Below, piece by piece: positions 35,641-44,702 of a stretch of 64,000 bases of DNA. Source of the stretch: Neisseria yangbaofengii (GTDB lineage Bacteria > Pseudomonadota > Gammaproteobacteria > Burkholderiales > Neisseriaceae); the NCBI RefSeq assembly GCF_014898075.1, contig NZ_CP062976.1, forward strand, positions 1,116,001 through 1,180,000, in the 5' to 3' direction. Each line of letters opens with the position of its first letter. The first letter of the stretch is position 1. The notes beneath the pieces were generated by a model, which worked only from the letters and a program-made list of their open reading frames with translations, ran no database searches and had not been told where the DNA came from. A program made the translations under genes and the position numbers.

Positions 35641-36516
35641 ATGATTTATCTTTTGGCCAGTATCTTGTGCAGCGTCAGCGTGTCGGTTTTGCTAAAAATC
35701 GCCCGCAAACAGAAAATCAATATCGAGCAGGCGGTGGCGGTGAATTATATTGTGGCGGTGGCGCTGACCATGTGGGTTTTGCAGCCTGATCTGCATCAGC
35801 CGCAGCAGTTTTTGCCGACGTGGTGGATTTTTGCCGCCTTGGGTGTGTTGCTGCCGAGCGTGTTTATCATTATGGGCAAAGCGGTGGAAAGCGTCGGTAT
35901 TGTCAAGTCGGATGCGGCACAACGGTTGTCGCTGTTTTTACCGATTGTCGCGTCGTTTGCCATTTTCGGCGAACAATTAACCGAAGGCCGTCTGATTGGT
36001 ATTGCGCTGGCGTTCGTGGCACTGTTTTGTTTGCTGTGGAAAGCCGACGGCAGTAAAAAATCAGGCAGCATCACCACACAAATCAGTTTGCTGATGGGTG
36101 TTTGGGCGGGCTACGGCGTGATTGATATTTTGTTCAAGCAAGTGGCCAAAAGCGGCACGGCGTTTGCCGGAAATTTATTGGTGGCATTTTGCTTGGCGGC
36201 GATTTTGATGTTTGGCTACCTTTTCTCCAAAGGCACGAAATGGACTAAAGAAGGCATCATCGGCGGTATATTGCTCGGCGGCTTAAACTTCTTAAACATC
36301 ATCACCTACATTAGTGCGCATCAAGCCATGAGCGATAATCCGACGCTGGTTTTTGCGGGTATGAATATGGGCGTGATTGTGTTGGGTACCTTGGTCGGCA
36401 CGTGGGCATTCAAGGAAAAAATCAGCAGCATCAACGCCGCCGGTATCAGCGTGGCCTTGGTGGCGGTTGCGTGTTTGTTTTATTGGGAACAGATTCTCGG
36501 GTTTGTTAGCATGTAG
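35641..36516 (+). CDS. DMT superfamily (EamA) transporter
   Basis: 291 residues with about ten hydrophobic helices in two repeats, as in EamA metabolite exporters, ending VALVAVACLFYWEQILG. Shine-Dalgarno AAAGGGAAC precedes ATG 35641. Probably in one transcript with the ybaK-like gene. Substrate unknown. The IS30 remnant starts about 65 bases beyond its stop, so any natural terminator may have been lost. Confidence 0.85.
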   Translation: MIYLLASILCSVSVSVLLKIARKQKINIEQAVAVNYIVAVALTMWVLQPDLHQPQQFLPTWWIFAALGVLLPSVFIIMGKAVESVGIVKSDAAQRLSLFLPIVASFAIFGEQLTEGRLIGIALAFVALFCLLWKADGSKKSGSITTQISLLMGVWAGYGVIDILFKQVAKSGTAFAGNLLVAFCLAAILMFGYLFSKGTKWTKEGIIGGILLGGLNFLNIITYISAHQAMSDNPTLVFAGMNMGVIVLGTLVGTWAFKEKISSINAAGISVALVAVACLFYWEQILGFVSM

Positions 36517-36581
36517 CCTTAGAAATTATTTGCATTCATTATCTAAAGGCCCTTACTTTCGATTTTCAAGTGCAACATCTG

Positions 36582-37145
36582 TTAACAGAGGAGTGCGCTT
36601 TTTTGGTCTTTGCCGATGATGGTGTCGGCTTCCCAGTCGCCGATGCGCGTTCTGTTGTTGACGGTTTCGGGACGGTGTTCGATACCGACGCGGTCGGGAA
36701 CTTTGCCTCTGGTCCATGTTTTGCTGCCGTATTTTTTACGATAGGGTTTGCTGCATATTCTGAGGTGTCGCCATAATGTGCCGCCGTTGTTTCTGTTTTG
36801 GTACAGGTAGCGGTAAATGGTGCTGTGGTGAAGCTTGATTTGGTGGTGTTTTTCGAGGTATCCGCATATTTGCTGCGGGCTGAGTTTTTGACGGACAAGG
36901 GTGTTGATCTGTCCGATGAGTTGTCTGGTCATTTTGTATGGACCGCGCTTTTTCTGTTTGCGTTGGCGGCTTTGCTGTTGTGCTGAGGCGGCGCGATAGT
37001 CTTGGTTTTGGCTATGGCGTTTGATTTCGCGGCTGATGGTGCTTTTGTGGCGACCGGGCGTTTGTGCGGTTTGTGTGATGGTTTGCCGGCGGTAATAATG
37101 CCGGATGTGGTATCGTTCGTCTTGGGTCGGTTGTGTGTAGCGCAT
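36582..37145 (-). pseudogene. IS30-family transposase, C-terminally truncated (IS1655-like)
   Basis: 187 residues: helix-turn-helix region with STISREIKRH, the IS30 linker LSPQQICGYLEKHH and RIGDWEADTIIGKDQKSALL with the first catalytic Asp. Family members are about 320 residues; the second Asp and the Glu are missing and the frame ends at once after KSALLC. IS1655 is the known IS30 element of Neisseria, and this looks like a relative. Not active alone. Confidence 0.85.
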
Positions 37146-37492
37146 TGCAATCTTTCTTGTCAGGAAAGGCAGTATGCTACCGCATACTGACCTTTTCTGT
37201 TTTGCAATGTTTGATAGGCGAATCCGCTGCCGTCTGAAACTTATTCATGCCTGTCATCACAACATTCAGCAAAAATCAGTACCGTCTATTTACTTTGGGG
37301 AATGGCTTGTCGTGTGGCGGCACTAAAATCCCGTTCCATTAAGCCGTTCAGACAGCATTCTTTACACTTTGAAAGCTTTGTTATATAGTTTGCAGTGATA
37401 TGTTATTTCAAGGCCGTCTGAAAAACAGATTGTCGATTTTTAGTTTAAAAAACAGCGACCACGCTCAAGATCCAAACCAAAGGAGAAAGCAA
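37146..37492. other. IS30 upstream end and promoter region of the CoA-hydrolase gene
   Basis: No gene. A hairpin (GCAGTATGC ... GCATACTGAC, about 37169-37190) just upstream of the transposase start is probably part of the IS30 end. AG-DUS at 37410-37422, then AGGAG at 37481-37485 serving the next gene. Confidence 0.45.
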
Positions 37493-39013
37493 ATGATTAA
37501 TGCAGAAGAACGCATCCGCCACGAAGGCTTGCGCAACAAAATTATGTCTGCCGAACAAGCAGCCGAATTTGTGCAAAACGGTATGAATGTTGCCATCACC
37601 GGCTTTACCGGCGCAGGCTATCCGAAACTTCTGCCGACTGCCATTGCTGAAAAAGCCAACGCCGAGCACGCTGCCGGCCGCCCATTCAGCATCGGCATGA
37701 TTACCGGTGCATCAACCGCACCTGAGTGTGACGGCGTATTGGCCGCTGCCAATGCCGTGCATTTCCGCAACCCTTTTCAATCAGACCCATCACTGCGCAA
37801 CAGCATCAACGCCGGTAACATTGCTTACCAAGACATGCACTTGTCGCACGTTGAACAGCAAATGCGCCAAGGTTTTTATGGCGATTTTGACTTGGCCATT
37901 ATCGAAGTTTCCGGCATTACCAAAGACGGCAAATTGATTCCGGCTATGGGTATCGGTCACGGTAACGAAGCCCTGAAAGCGGCAAAAAAAGTCATTATCG
38001 AAGTGAACTTCACTCAAAATGCCAAATTAGAAGGCATGCACGACGTGGTGTTCGACATCGGCGTACCACCGCACCGCAAACCAATTGCCATTACCGGCCC
38101 ATTCGACCGCATAGGTTCACCATATTTGGAATGCCCGGAAGAAAAAATCGTTGCCATCGTATTGAGCAACTCAGGTGACCGAAACAGTAAATTTGCCGAT
38201 CCTGACGAAAATTCAAAAGCCATTGCTGCGCAAATCATTGATTTCTTCAGCCACGAAGTAAAAGTAGGGCGCTTGCCGAAAAACCTGTTGCCATTGCAGT
38301 CAGGCGTGGGCAACGTGGCCAATGCCGTAATGGCAGGCTTGTTGGATGCACCGTTTGACGATTTGACTGGCTACACCGAAGTATTGCAAGACGGTATGTT
38401 GGACTTGATTTTGGCCGGTAAAATGCAGCACGCATCGGCCACGGCTCTGTCATTCAGTCCGGATGCATTGCAACGCTTTAACGACAACATCGATTTCCTG
38501 CGCGATAAATTGATTCTGCGCCCGATGGAATACACCAATAATCCGGAAGTTATCCGACGCTTAGGTGTGATCGGTATGAATGCCATGATTGAAGCTGATA
38601 TTTACGGCAACGTAAACTCTACCCACGTGATGGGCACGAAAATGATGAACGGTATTGGCGGCTCAGGCGACTTCACCCGCAATGCCTTCTTCTCATTCTT
38701 CGTATCGCCATCTGTGGCGAAAGATGGCGCGATTTCGTGTATCGTACCGATGGTTTCACACCACGACCACACCGAACATGACGTAATGTTTATCGTAACC
38801 GAGCAAGGTATGGCCGATTTGCGCGGCAAATCGCCACGCCAACGCGCTCAATTGATTATCAACAACTGTGCGCACCCGGATTACCGCGATATGTTGCGTG
38901 ACTACTATGACCGCGCCGAAAAAGCAGGTGGCCTGCATACACCACACCTGTTGATGGAAGCCTTGTCATGGCACCAACGTTTTGTTGAAACTGGTGATAT
39001 GCGTATCAAATAA
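37493..39013 (+). CDS. Acetyl-CoA hydrolase/transferase family protein (succinate CoA-transferase type)
   Basis: 506 residues, Cat1/ScpC-like class I CoA-transferase. Conserved FTGAGYPKLLP near the N-terminus, and the catalytic Glu in VTEQGMADLRGKSPRQRA. The glycine motif MMNGIGGSGDFTRNAF is present. It probably exchanges CoA between acetyl- or propionyl-CoA and succinate or hydrolyses acetyl-CoA. Start 37493 (MINAEERIRHEGLR) has AGGAG 8 bases upstream; the 5' extension is non-coding. It is intact among IS debris. Confidence 0.9.
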   Translation: MINAEERIRHEGLRNKIMSAEQAAEFVQNGMNVAITGFTGAGYPKLLPTAIAEKANAEHAAGRPFSIGMITGASTAPECDGVLAAANAVHFRNPFQSDPSLRNSINAGNIAYQDMHLSHVEQQMRQGFYGDFDLAIIEVSGITKDGKLIPAMGIGHGNEALKAAKKVIIEVNFTQNAKLEGMHDVVFDIGVPPHRKPIAITGPFDRIGSPYLECPEEKIVAIVLSNSGDRNSKFADPDENSKAIAAQIIDFFSHEVKVGRLPKNLLPLQSGVGNVANAVMAGLLDAPFDDLTGYTEVLQDGMLDLILAGKMQHASATALSFSPDALQRFNDNIDFLRDKLILRPMEYTNNPEVIRRLGVIGMNAMIEADIYGNVNSTHVMGTKMMNGIGGSGDFTRNAFFSFFVSPSVAKDGAISCIVPMVSHHDHTEHDVMFIVTEQGMADLRGKSPRQRAQLIINNCAHPDYRDMLRDYYDRAEKAGGLHTPHLLMEALSWHQRFVETGDMRIK

Positions 39014-39056
39014 GATAAAGTAAATCTTCATTTAAAAAAGCAGCTTGGTATTTGAA

Positions 39057-39096
39057 CTGGACCCATAAAGTCAGACAGCTAATTTTATGGGTTCAG
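39057..39096. repeat. Inverted repeat, IS3-type end or terminator
   Basis: CTGGACCCATAAA (39057-39069) pairs with TTTATGGGTTCAG (39084-39096), one mismatch. TGAACTGGACCCATAAAGTCAGAC resembles IS3-family terminal repeats, so this may be two collapsed IS ends; a T run follows, so it can also end the preceding gene. Confidence 0.5.
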
Positions 39097-39184
39097 TCCA
39101 TTGAAGCTGTCTTTTTATTATGTAATATTACTGTCGCGCATATTCACATCCTGCTTGGCACGAACCTCTACTTCCTTCCACTCG

Positions 39185-39405
39185 TGCTGCTGCCGACCGC
39201 TTCATCATGTTGGCGGCGGCATTGGTCGATCGAGGTCTTTTTAGAAGCAATGTCGCGCGATTTGCCGTAAATCGATTCGTCCAAATTCAGCGTTTGACGG
39301 ACTTCGCCGATAAGTGGCATTGCGGCCGGCTAGGGCAGTGGCTTCTCATCGCTGGTAATGCTGCCCTGACGAATGCCCAGATCACAGTCGGTGGCAATCA
39401 CGGTA
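39185..39405 (-). pseudogene. Stray fragment of a tpsA (hemagglutinin) gene
   Basis: On the minus strand this stretch is a decayed copy of the intact tpsA at about 57660-57860: shared runs include GATTCGTCCAAAT, CAGCGTTTGACGG, CGCGCGATTTG and TTGCGGCCGG. It corresponds to the hemagglutinin-repeat part of TpsA. No open frame. It lies 5 kb beyond the present edge of the toxin island. Confidence 0.7.
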
Positions 39406-39427
39406 TCACTTTTATTCATCTAAAATG

Positions 39428-39965
39428 TAAGAAAACCTAGCGTTGTTTACAGTATTTGAAAGACAATACCGCCATGAACATTCACAAAAACACCCGACTG
39501 ACACGCACCAACGTCAAGTCGTTTGGCGCGCCTATACACAGGATAAAATCACCGTTACCTCACCCGAAGGCTACACGGTTGCAACTGACCACACCGCAAA
39601 ACAGCACCAACAACCGTTTCAAACAGGCCAAGTACGGTATGAAAGTTTGGCTAAAGCTGAGAAAGTCATCAACGAAAAGCTCAAAAACAGACTAAAACAG
39701 ACTAATCCTATCTCGGTGAAATGGTGCATTTCGACACCAAACAGCTACCTTTATTACAGAACCAAAAAGCAACCAACCCGAAGGATTACCTGTTTGCTGC
39801 CATTGACGACTATTCCCGCGAACTATATACGACCGTTTTGTCTGACCGTACAGCCGCTAGTGCAGTCAAGTTCCTTTTGTATTGATTGACTGTTGCCTAT
39901 ATACCATTACGCCTTTCGAGGTTTTACGGGCTTATTTTTCTCAACCTGTTGTGTAAACAACGCGG
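39428..39965 (+). mobile_element. IS481-like element remnant with broken transposase
   Basis: Transposase pieces occur in three frames: MNIHKNTRLTRTN / HQRQVVWRAYTQDKITVTS (N-terminal helix-turn-helix), FKQAKYGMK, then GEMVHFDTKQLPLLQNQ and DYLFAAIDDYSRELYTTVL (start of the DDE integrase core). The second half of the core is missing. GCGTTGTTTACA near 39440 and TGTAAACAACGC near 39952 are probably the terminal repeats. Inactive. Confidence 0.65.
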
Positions 39966-39994
39966 CTGTTTATTACACTAAATTTTGCCTACCG

Positions 39995-40233
39995 TCAATT
40001 CTTGTATTCATTATCCATCGCTTTATCCAGCCGGTATTTTGCACTATCGACTGCTTGGGCAATTTGTTCTAGTTCATCAAGTGTCGGCTTCAAAAGCTTC
40101 GCTTCATCTGATTGAGTGGTTTTTCCAGCCTTTTTCTGGCTCTTTACTTGATCAGCAAGATTTCCGTCTGCTAAATAAAACATTCATGTTCATAAATGAT
40201 GTAGCCATTTATTTTCATCGACTCGTCAGGCAT
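39995..40233 (-). pseudogene. Small gene of unknown function, frameshifted
   Basis: ATG at 40233 with AAAGGA upstream gives MPDESMKINGYIIYEHE; one base later the frame must shift to continue FYLADGNLADQVKSQK... to the stop at 39995. The last 62 residues are a polar, helical segment (PTLDELEQIAQAVDSAKYRLDKAM). No family recognised. Just upstream on the same strand a short ORF (MQNFPELIRPDSASRYTCYS) and another fragment (VIKHWDLEKRSKLRFSVLEG, about 40349-40500) look like further relics. Confidence 0.4.
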
Positions 40234-40348
40234 CTTAATCCTTTGCTATGTTAATCTCCGGCCAGTTGACTATAGCAGGTATAGCGGGAAGCAGAATCGG
40301 GACGAATCAATTCAGGGAAATTTTGCATGGATAGATCCAAAAAGTTCA

Positions 40349-40500
40349 GACAGCCGTGAACAACACAGGGGCATTGTTACATTTTTCTTTATCGGTCACG
40401 TCTTTTTTAAACAATACTTGCCCGCCTTCTAATACGGAGAAACGGAGCTTGCTCCGCTTCTCTAAATCCCAATGCTTTATCACTGACTCCAGAATGGTTG
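40349..40500 (-). other. Coding-like relic, unknown
   Basis: One frame reads SVIKHWDLEKRSKLRFSVLE then GGQVLFKKDVTDKEKCNN and stops near 40350. It has no start and is cut by the IS630 element at 40522. Not recognised. Confidence 0.25.
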
Positions 40501-40521
40501 TTTGGTTTTTGCAGGTCATTG

Positions 40522-41325
40522 TATAGCAAATAAACCTATTCTTCGATACAATTCCACCATGGCCTATTCAGAAGACTTCAAACAACCCGTACTCAAAAAA
40601 CTCCGTCAAGGATGGACGGTTCGCAGAGCCGCAAAAGAATTCGGCATCGCCATCTCCACCATCACGCTTTGGAAACGCCCTCCGGCTCCTCAAGCCCCTC
40701 CAAAGCAACGGAAAGCCCGCAAAATCAGCGCACAAGCACTGCTCGAAGATGTTGAGCGTTATCCCGATGCCTATTGCTATGAAAGAGCACAACGCTTTGG
40801 CTGTTCCCATACCGCCATACACAAAGCATTAAAGCGATACAACATCAGCTACAAAAAAAGACCAACCGCCACCCGAAAGCCAACAGAGGGCTCAGAAAAA
40901 ACTTCCTGAAGTTACTGCACCGCTACATCCGCCGTAACCGTCCGGTTGTTTATTTAGACGAGAGCGGATTCAGAACATCCTGTTACCGGCCTTACGCTTA
41001 TGCGCCAAAAAGCCGGCGTTGTTATGCGCTTCATGATTGGCAGGGACATCATCAGACCGATGCCGTCGGAGCGTTATTTCACGGCAAACTGTTTGCCGTC
41101 GGGTTGTTTGATTGCAGTATTGACCGCCGGATATTTGACGCTTGGGTGGAGCGGATTTTGATTCCGGAGCTGCCGCAAAACAGTGTGGTGGTGATGGATA
41201 ATGCGACGTTTCATAAGGGGAGTGCTTTAGCACTTCTGAAGGAGAAAGGCCATACCGTGTTATGGCTTCCGCCCTATAGCCCTGATCTGAATCAGATAGA
41301 GAAAAAGTGGGCTTGGATTAAGGGT
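40522..41325 (+). mobile_element. IS630-family element (copy A), 3' truncated
   Basis: orfA (40559-40909) encodes the helix-turn-helix half (MAYSEDFKQPVLKKLRQGWT...). orfB continues in the -1 frame with VVYLDESGF, VVVMDNATFH and LNQIEKKWAW, a full DDE set. The two join at C-AAAAAAA-G (about 40852-40859), a classic -1 slip site. Left end TATAGCAAATAAACC at 40522. After KKWAWIKG the sequence passes directly into the opposing IS630 copy B, so about 20 C-terminal residues and the right end are missing. Confidence 0.8.
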
Positions 41326-42107
41326 GCAAGAGCTAAGATTTTATGCCCCTCTTTTTCTGAAATCTCTGCTAAAACAGACATCCGATGAAAGCGGGCATTA
41401 TCCATCACGATAACAGATTGTTCAGTTAATTCAGGCAGCAATACGCCTTCAAACCATGCTTCAAATAAACGGCTATCCATCGTGCCTGAATAAATCATGG
41501 GTGCAATTAGATTACTTTGGTCTTTGATTTGAGCTGCAACCGGTGATGTGCGCCGGTATCGTTTACCACTGATTTGCGCTTTAACTGGAAGCCCTTTTGG
41601 TGAATAGGCATAAGGACGGTAGTAAAAAGTATCAAATCCTGTTTCATCAAGGAAAACAACTTGATAATCAGCATATTGATTTAATGCTTGTTGATAAGCG
41701 GCTACCTGTTCTGGTTTTTGTTCTTTGTAGCTCGTGGTCTTTTTTTACGCGTCATACCCAATACTTTGAACAAATAACAAATATTAGCCGGCGTACACCC
41801 AAAATGAGCTGCAATTTCATGCTGGTATGCATCAGGGTGTTCTTTAACATATTCTATGAGCAGTTTTTTATTGACTTTGGTTGCATTGCCACCTTTGACT
41901 TGATGTTCAAATGAACCAGTTTGCTCATAGCGTTTTCTCCAACTTCGAAATGTTTTTGGGTCAATTTGGTATGCTTTGCAAACTTCGCTGGCATTTTTGC
42001 ATGCCTGATAGTATTGGTATGCTTTTTCTCGTAGTTCTATTGAGTATGACATTTTGGACTCTAAATATTCAGTGTTGATTTGGGAATTCTTATTTTAATA
42101 TACTATA
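41326..42107 (-). mobile_element. IS630-family element (copy B), 3' truncated
   Basis: Minus strand. orfA 42052-41702 (MSYSIELREKAYQYYQACKN...), and orfB in the -1 frame with QVVFLDETGFDTFYYRPYAYS and VIVMDNARFH, ending abruptly after HKILALAP; the third acidic residue (Glu) is lost. The outer end TATAGTATATTAAAATAAGAATTCCC lies at 42107-42082. It is a different IS630 subgroup from copies A and C. Confidence 0.8.
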
Positions 42108-42115
42108 ACTTGCAA

Positions 42116-42145
42116 AAAAAGCAGAATCAGAAGATTCTGCTTTTT
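42116..42145. terminator. Strong hairpin terminator of the lipoprotein operon
   Basis: AAAAAGCAGAATC (42116-42128) pairs with GATTCTGCTTTTT (42133-42145) across a 4-base loop. Serves the minus-strand DUF799 operon. No DUS. Confidence 0.8.
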
Positions 42146-42154
42146 GATGAAGGG

Positions 42155-42823
42155 CTATTTCTGCCCTGGTTCTTTTTGATAATGCGGGGAGCGTGGGCCA
42201 TGGAGGATGCCGTTGTGCTTCATCGGAGAGAGCAACTGAACTCCGGCTGCCTGAGCCATATCATAGCCTTTGTCGCCTAATGTGCCGACTACTTGGTCAA
42301 TAATGGCACCAAGAAGGGCGGCTAGGATACCATTGTTGTTTTTTTGTCCGGCATCAGAAGCTACGGCAGAACCACTCCAAAGCTCTTTGCCAGTACGCGC
42401 ATCGACCAGTTTAGCCTCAGCACTTACAGTGGTCACGCTTTGTATAATTTGGTATTTAGTACCGTATTCTTTCACGGTTACATACAGTACAGCATCATTA
42501 CCAAAGATTTCACGCAGTTTGTCCAGCTTGACATCGTGGATGTCGGCCGCATTGGTGAGGCCGTTTTGCTTGAAGGCTTCAGCAGCAACAGCAACCGGGA
42601 AGACATAATAACCTGCTTCGGAGAGTGGAAAGGTTGTAGCGGTCAGCATGCCCCAAGTGGCTTTAACGTCAGGCGATTCATTCAAAGGCGGCAAAACCAA
42701 AATAGATTTGGGATTGCTTTCTTTAAAAGCCGTATAGTCGTAAGGCTGTGGCTGGTGGTACGTTTGGCAGGCGGACAAAGCTAAGGTCGCGGCTAAAGGC
42801 AGTAAACACTTCATCATCTTCAT
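42155..42823 (-). CDS. DUF799 lipoprotein (GNA1162-like)
   Basis: 222 residues. Lipobox LALSAC, Cys 19, then the DUF799 region (SILVLPPLNESPDVKATWG, EAGYYVFPVAVAAEAFKQNG, ELWSGSAVA) similar to meningococcal GNA1162, which is structurally related to TolB N-terminal domains. It is the last gene of a three-lipoprotein operon with csgG-like and DUF4810 genes; ATGA overlap with the upstream gene. In meningococcus the same set is surface-exposed or periplasmic with unknown function and a proposed secretion or pilus-like role. Confidence 0.9.
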   Translation of the reverse strand: MKMMKCLLPLAATLALSACQTYHQPQPYDYTAFKESNPKSILVLPPLNESPDVKATWGMLTATTFPLSEAGYYVFPVAVAAEAFKQNGLTNAADIHDVKLDKLREIFGNDAVLYVTVKEYGTKYQIIQSVTTVSAEAKLVDARTGKELWSGSAVASDAGQKNNNGILAALLGAIIDQVVGTLGDKGYDMAQAAGVQLLSPMKHNGILHGPRSPHYQKEPGQK

Positions 42824-43188
42824 TGTTTTCCTCCTGAGGCCTTACTCTTCAACAGAAAATCCATAAAAACCGCCGATTCGGGGAACAGCTGTTTTTCTGT
42901 TTCAAATTGTGCCTTGGCTGCATCCGGTTGTCCGGCATCAATCAGCAAAAGACCCATATGGGCATGGGCTCCCGGGGCGGCAGGTAGCTGCTTACGGTTG
43001 GCTTCATTAAAATACTGCTCCATCTTGTCGATTTGCTTACCTGCCGAACTGTCGTCGTTTTTCAGACGTTCGTAAACTGTTGAGCTGTAGTCTTTCCAGT
43101 AATACATCGACTTAGGCGCAGAGCCACAGGCTGCCAGTAAAAGTGCGGCAGCCAGAGGCAGTCCATATAATGACATCCCTTTTTTCAT
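42820..43188 (-). CDS. DUF4810 lipoprotein
   Basis: 122 residues. Signal peptide with lipobox LLLAAC (Cys 21), then a TPR-like helical domain (MYYWKDYSSTVYERLKN, HAHMGLLLIDAGQPDAAKAQ). It lies between the csgG-like gene (9 bases upstream) and the DUF799 gene (ATGA overlap). The TPR-like part probably binds one of its two partners. Function unknown. Confidence 0.88.
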   Translation of the reverse strand: MKKGMSLYGLPLAAALLLAACGSAPKSMYYWKDYSSTVYERLKNDDSSAGKQIDKMEQYFNEANRKQLPAAPGAHAHMGLLLIDAGQPDAAKAQFETEKQLFPESAVFMDFLLKSKASGGKQ

Positions 43189-43197
43189 ACGGCCTCC

Positions 43198-43869
43198 TTA
43201 ACGGTTAGGCTGCCAAGCGCCATTGTCGATGGCTTGTACCAGGTTGTTTACGGCTTCGCGTACGGCCAAATCCAATACTTTGCCGTTCAAAGTTGCGTCG
43301 TAGCCTGAGGTACCGCCAAAACCGATGACCTCTCGGTTGGAAAGTGAATATTCACCGGCACCTTGAGTAGAATAAACAACCTCCGAAGTTCGGACATTAA
43401 CGATATTCAAGGCAACTTTGGCATAGGCAATCTGTGATTTACCGCGCCCTAAAATACCGAACAATTGGTGGTCGCCCACATCTTTACGGCCGAACTCGGT
43501 TACATCGCCGGTGACAACATAGTTTGCACCTTTCAGATTTTGTGCCTTACCCGAGATGCCGGCTTCTTGTTTCAAGGCGCTCAGGTTGGTGCGGTTCAGC
43601 ACATTGAAACGGTTGGTTTGCTGCAGATGAGTGGCCAAAATAGTCTTGGCTTGACTGCCTAAGCGGTCTTCGCCGTCGGAGAATACACCTTTTTGGAAGC
43701 TTGAACGGTTATCGAAGCTGCCGATGGATATCGGGGTACGTACGCCATTGTATTGTGTATTGTATGAAACAACTTTAGCTACTTCCAGACTGCGTGAAGA
43801 TTCTGTCGCACAGCCGGCAAGTAAACCGAGTGCAATACCGCAGGCCAGAGTAGTTTTGATGATAGTCAT
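43198..43869 (-). CDS. CsgG/HfaB-family lipoprotein
   Basis: 223 residues. Lipobox LLAGC (Cys 19 or so), followed by the CsgG-family core (LKGANYVVTGDVTEFGRKD, AYAKVALNIVNVRTSEVVYS, LDLAVREAVNNLVQAIDNG). CsgG forms an outer-membrane pore for curli; this shorter Neisseria paralogue heads an operon with DUF4810 and DUF799 lipoproteins, the usual partner set. Start 43869 has GGAGAACG upstream; the frame extends 18 codons 5' without support. Confidence 0.88.
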   Translation of the reverse strand: MTIIKTTLACGIALGLLAGCATESSRSLEVAKVVSYNTQYNGVRTPISIGSFDNRSSFQKGVFSDGEDRLGSQAKTILATHLQQTNRFNVLNRTNLSALKQEAGISGKAQNLKGANYVVTGDVTEFGRKDVGDHQLFGILGRGKSQIAYAKVALNIVNVRTSEVVYSTQGAGEYSLSNREVIGFGGTSGYDATLNGKVLDLAVREAVNNLVQAIDNGAWQPNR

Positions 43870-43923
43870 AAATCGTTCTCCATATGAATGATTGGTTAAA
43901 CGTCGCAAGTCAGTATATTGCAT

Positions 43924-44136
43924 GGCTTTGTTAAGAAATGCAAGGTCTGATTAATGTGTGCCTTGCTTGGGCTTCCGTTGTCAAAACGGATACTTATTTA
44001 TTATCGAAAGTTATGGAGGCAGCTGGAGCAGTTCGCTGAAATGGACAAACAGAAGCTGCCGACCGGTGCGCCCCTGCAGAAAGCATCTGTACAGCTGGAC
44101 TCCGGCTCCGGCTAAGTCATGTACGCAATGAATTTA
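43924..44136. other. Short intergenic with possible relic
   Basis: Plus-strand frame WRQLEQFAEMDKQKLPTGAP to a TAA near 44117 looks coding but has no proper start and no recognised family. Confidence 0.25.
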
Positions 44137-44535
44137 TTATTTCGTCCAGTCAGTCGTATTTAATTCACAGATCTTACCGAATGCCTGATCATTCGTTACC
44201 AAAGCAGCCTGTTCAAAATGGGCATGAGCCGCAAACATCATATCGAAAGTGGACAGGCTTTTTCCATGCTTTTCTACAGAAGCTTTAAATTTGCCGTATG
44301 ATTCGGATACCGATTGGTCGAATGGAAGGATATCGACGTATTTTAAAAACTCTTTTACAGCCTTATGCAATTTTACTGCCTCAGGTTTTTTAGCCAAACC
44401 GTAATGAATCTCTGCATGAGTGATGCTGGAAATGCACAATGATGAAATAGGGACTTTTTTCAGGTTTTCCATAAAGGCAGGGTGCAATTTGAGCGCATGA
44501 TTAGTCGCATTGGTATCAAGCATATAACGTTTCAT
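44137..44535 (-). CDS. vapC: VapC-type PIN-domain toxin
   Basis: 132 residues. PIN domain with MLDTNATNHAL (first Asp), ITHAEIHYGLAKKPE (Glu), STFDMMFAAHA (Asp) and LVTNDQAFGKI (final Asp), a complete catalytic set. VapC toxins are ribonucleases that usually cut tRNA or rRNA. The stop of the antitoxin remnant overlaps this ATG (ATGA), the normal vapBC layout. However, the antitoxin has lost its N-terminus, so regulation by DNA binding should be gone. Residue N in MLDTNATN replaces the more usual IC of VapC proteins. Confidence 0.88.
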   Translation of the reverse strand: MKRYMLDTNATNHALKLHPAFMENLKKVPISSLCISSITHAEIHYGLAKKPEAVKLHKAVKEFLKYVDILPFDQSVSESYGKFKASVEKHGKSLSTFDMMFAAHAHFEQAALVTNDQAFGKICELNTTDWTK

Positions 44536-44702
44536 TCCTGCCAGCCTTCAAAAATATCCCGTTCTTGTGGATCTGCTTCTGTATCGCGCTCAATCAAATC
44601 ATTATTTTGGGCTGCTGCCAAGATAAAGCCGTCCCAATTTTGCGGGCGCGAAGACAAAACGACATCACCGTCTTCGTTTCTACGGATAATATACTTCTGG
44701 AA
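44532..44702 (-). pseudogene. VapB antitoxin, N-terminal DNA-binding part missing
   Basis: Frame FQKYIIRRNEDGDVVLSS then RPQNWDGFILAAAQNNDLIE and ending RDIFEGWQE: the C-terminal half of a VapB antitoxin, overlapping vapC. Immediately upstream this frame runs into TGA TAG TGA, which belongs to toxin cassette CT6 in another frame. The AbrB-like half is therefore replaced by the cassette. The remaining part is the VapC-binding region but lacks a start codon. Confidence 0.65.
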
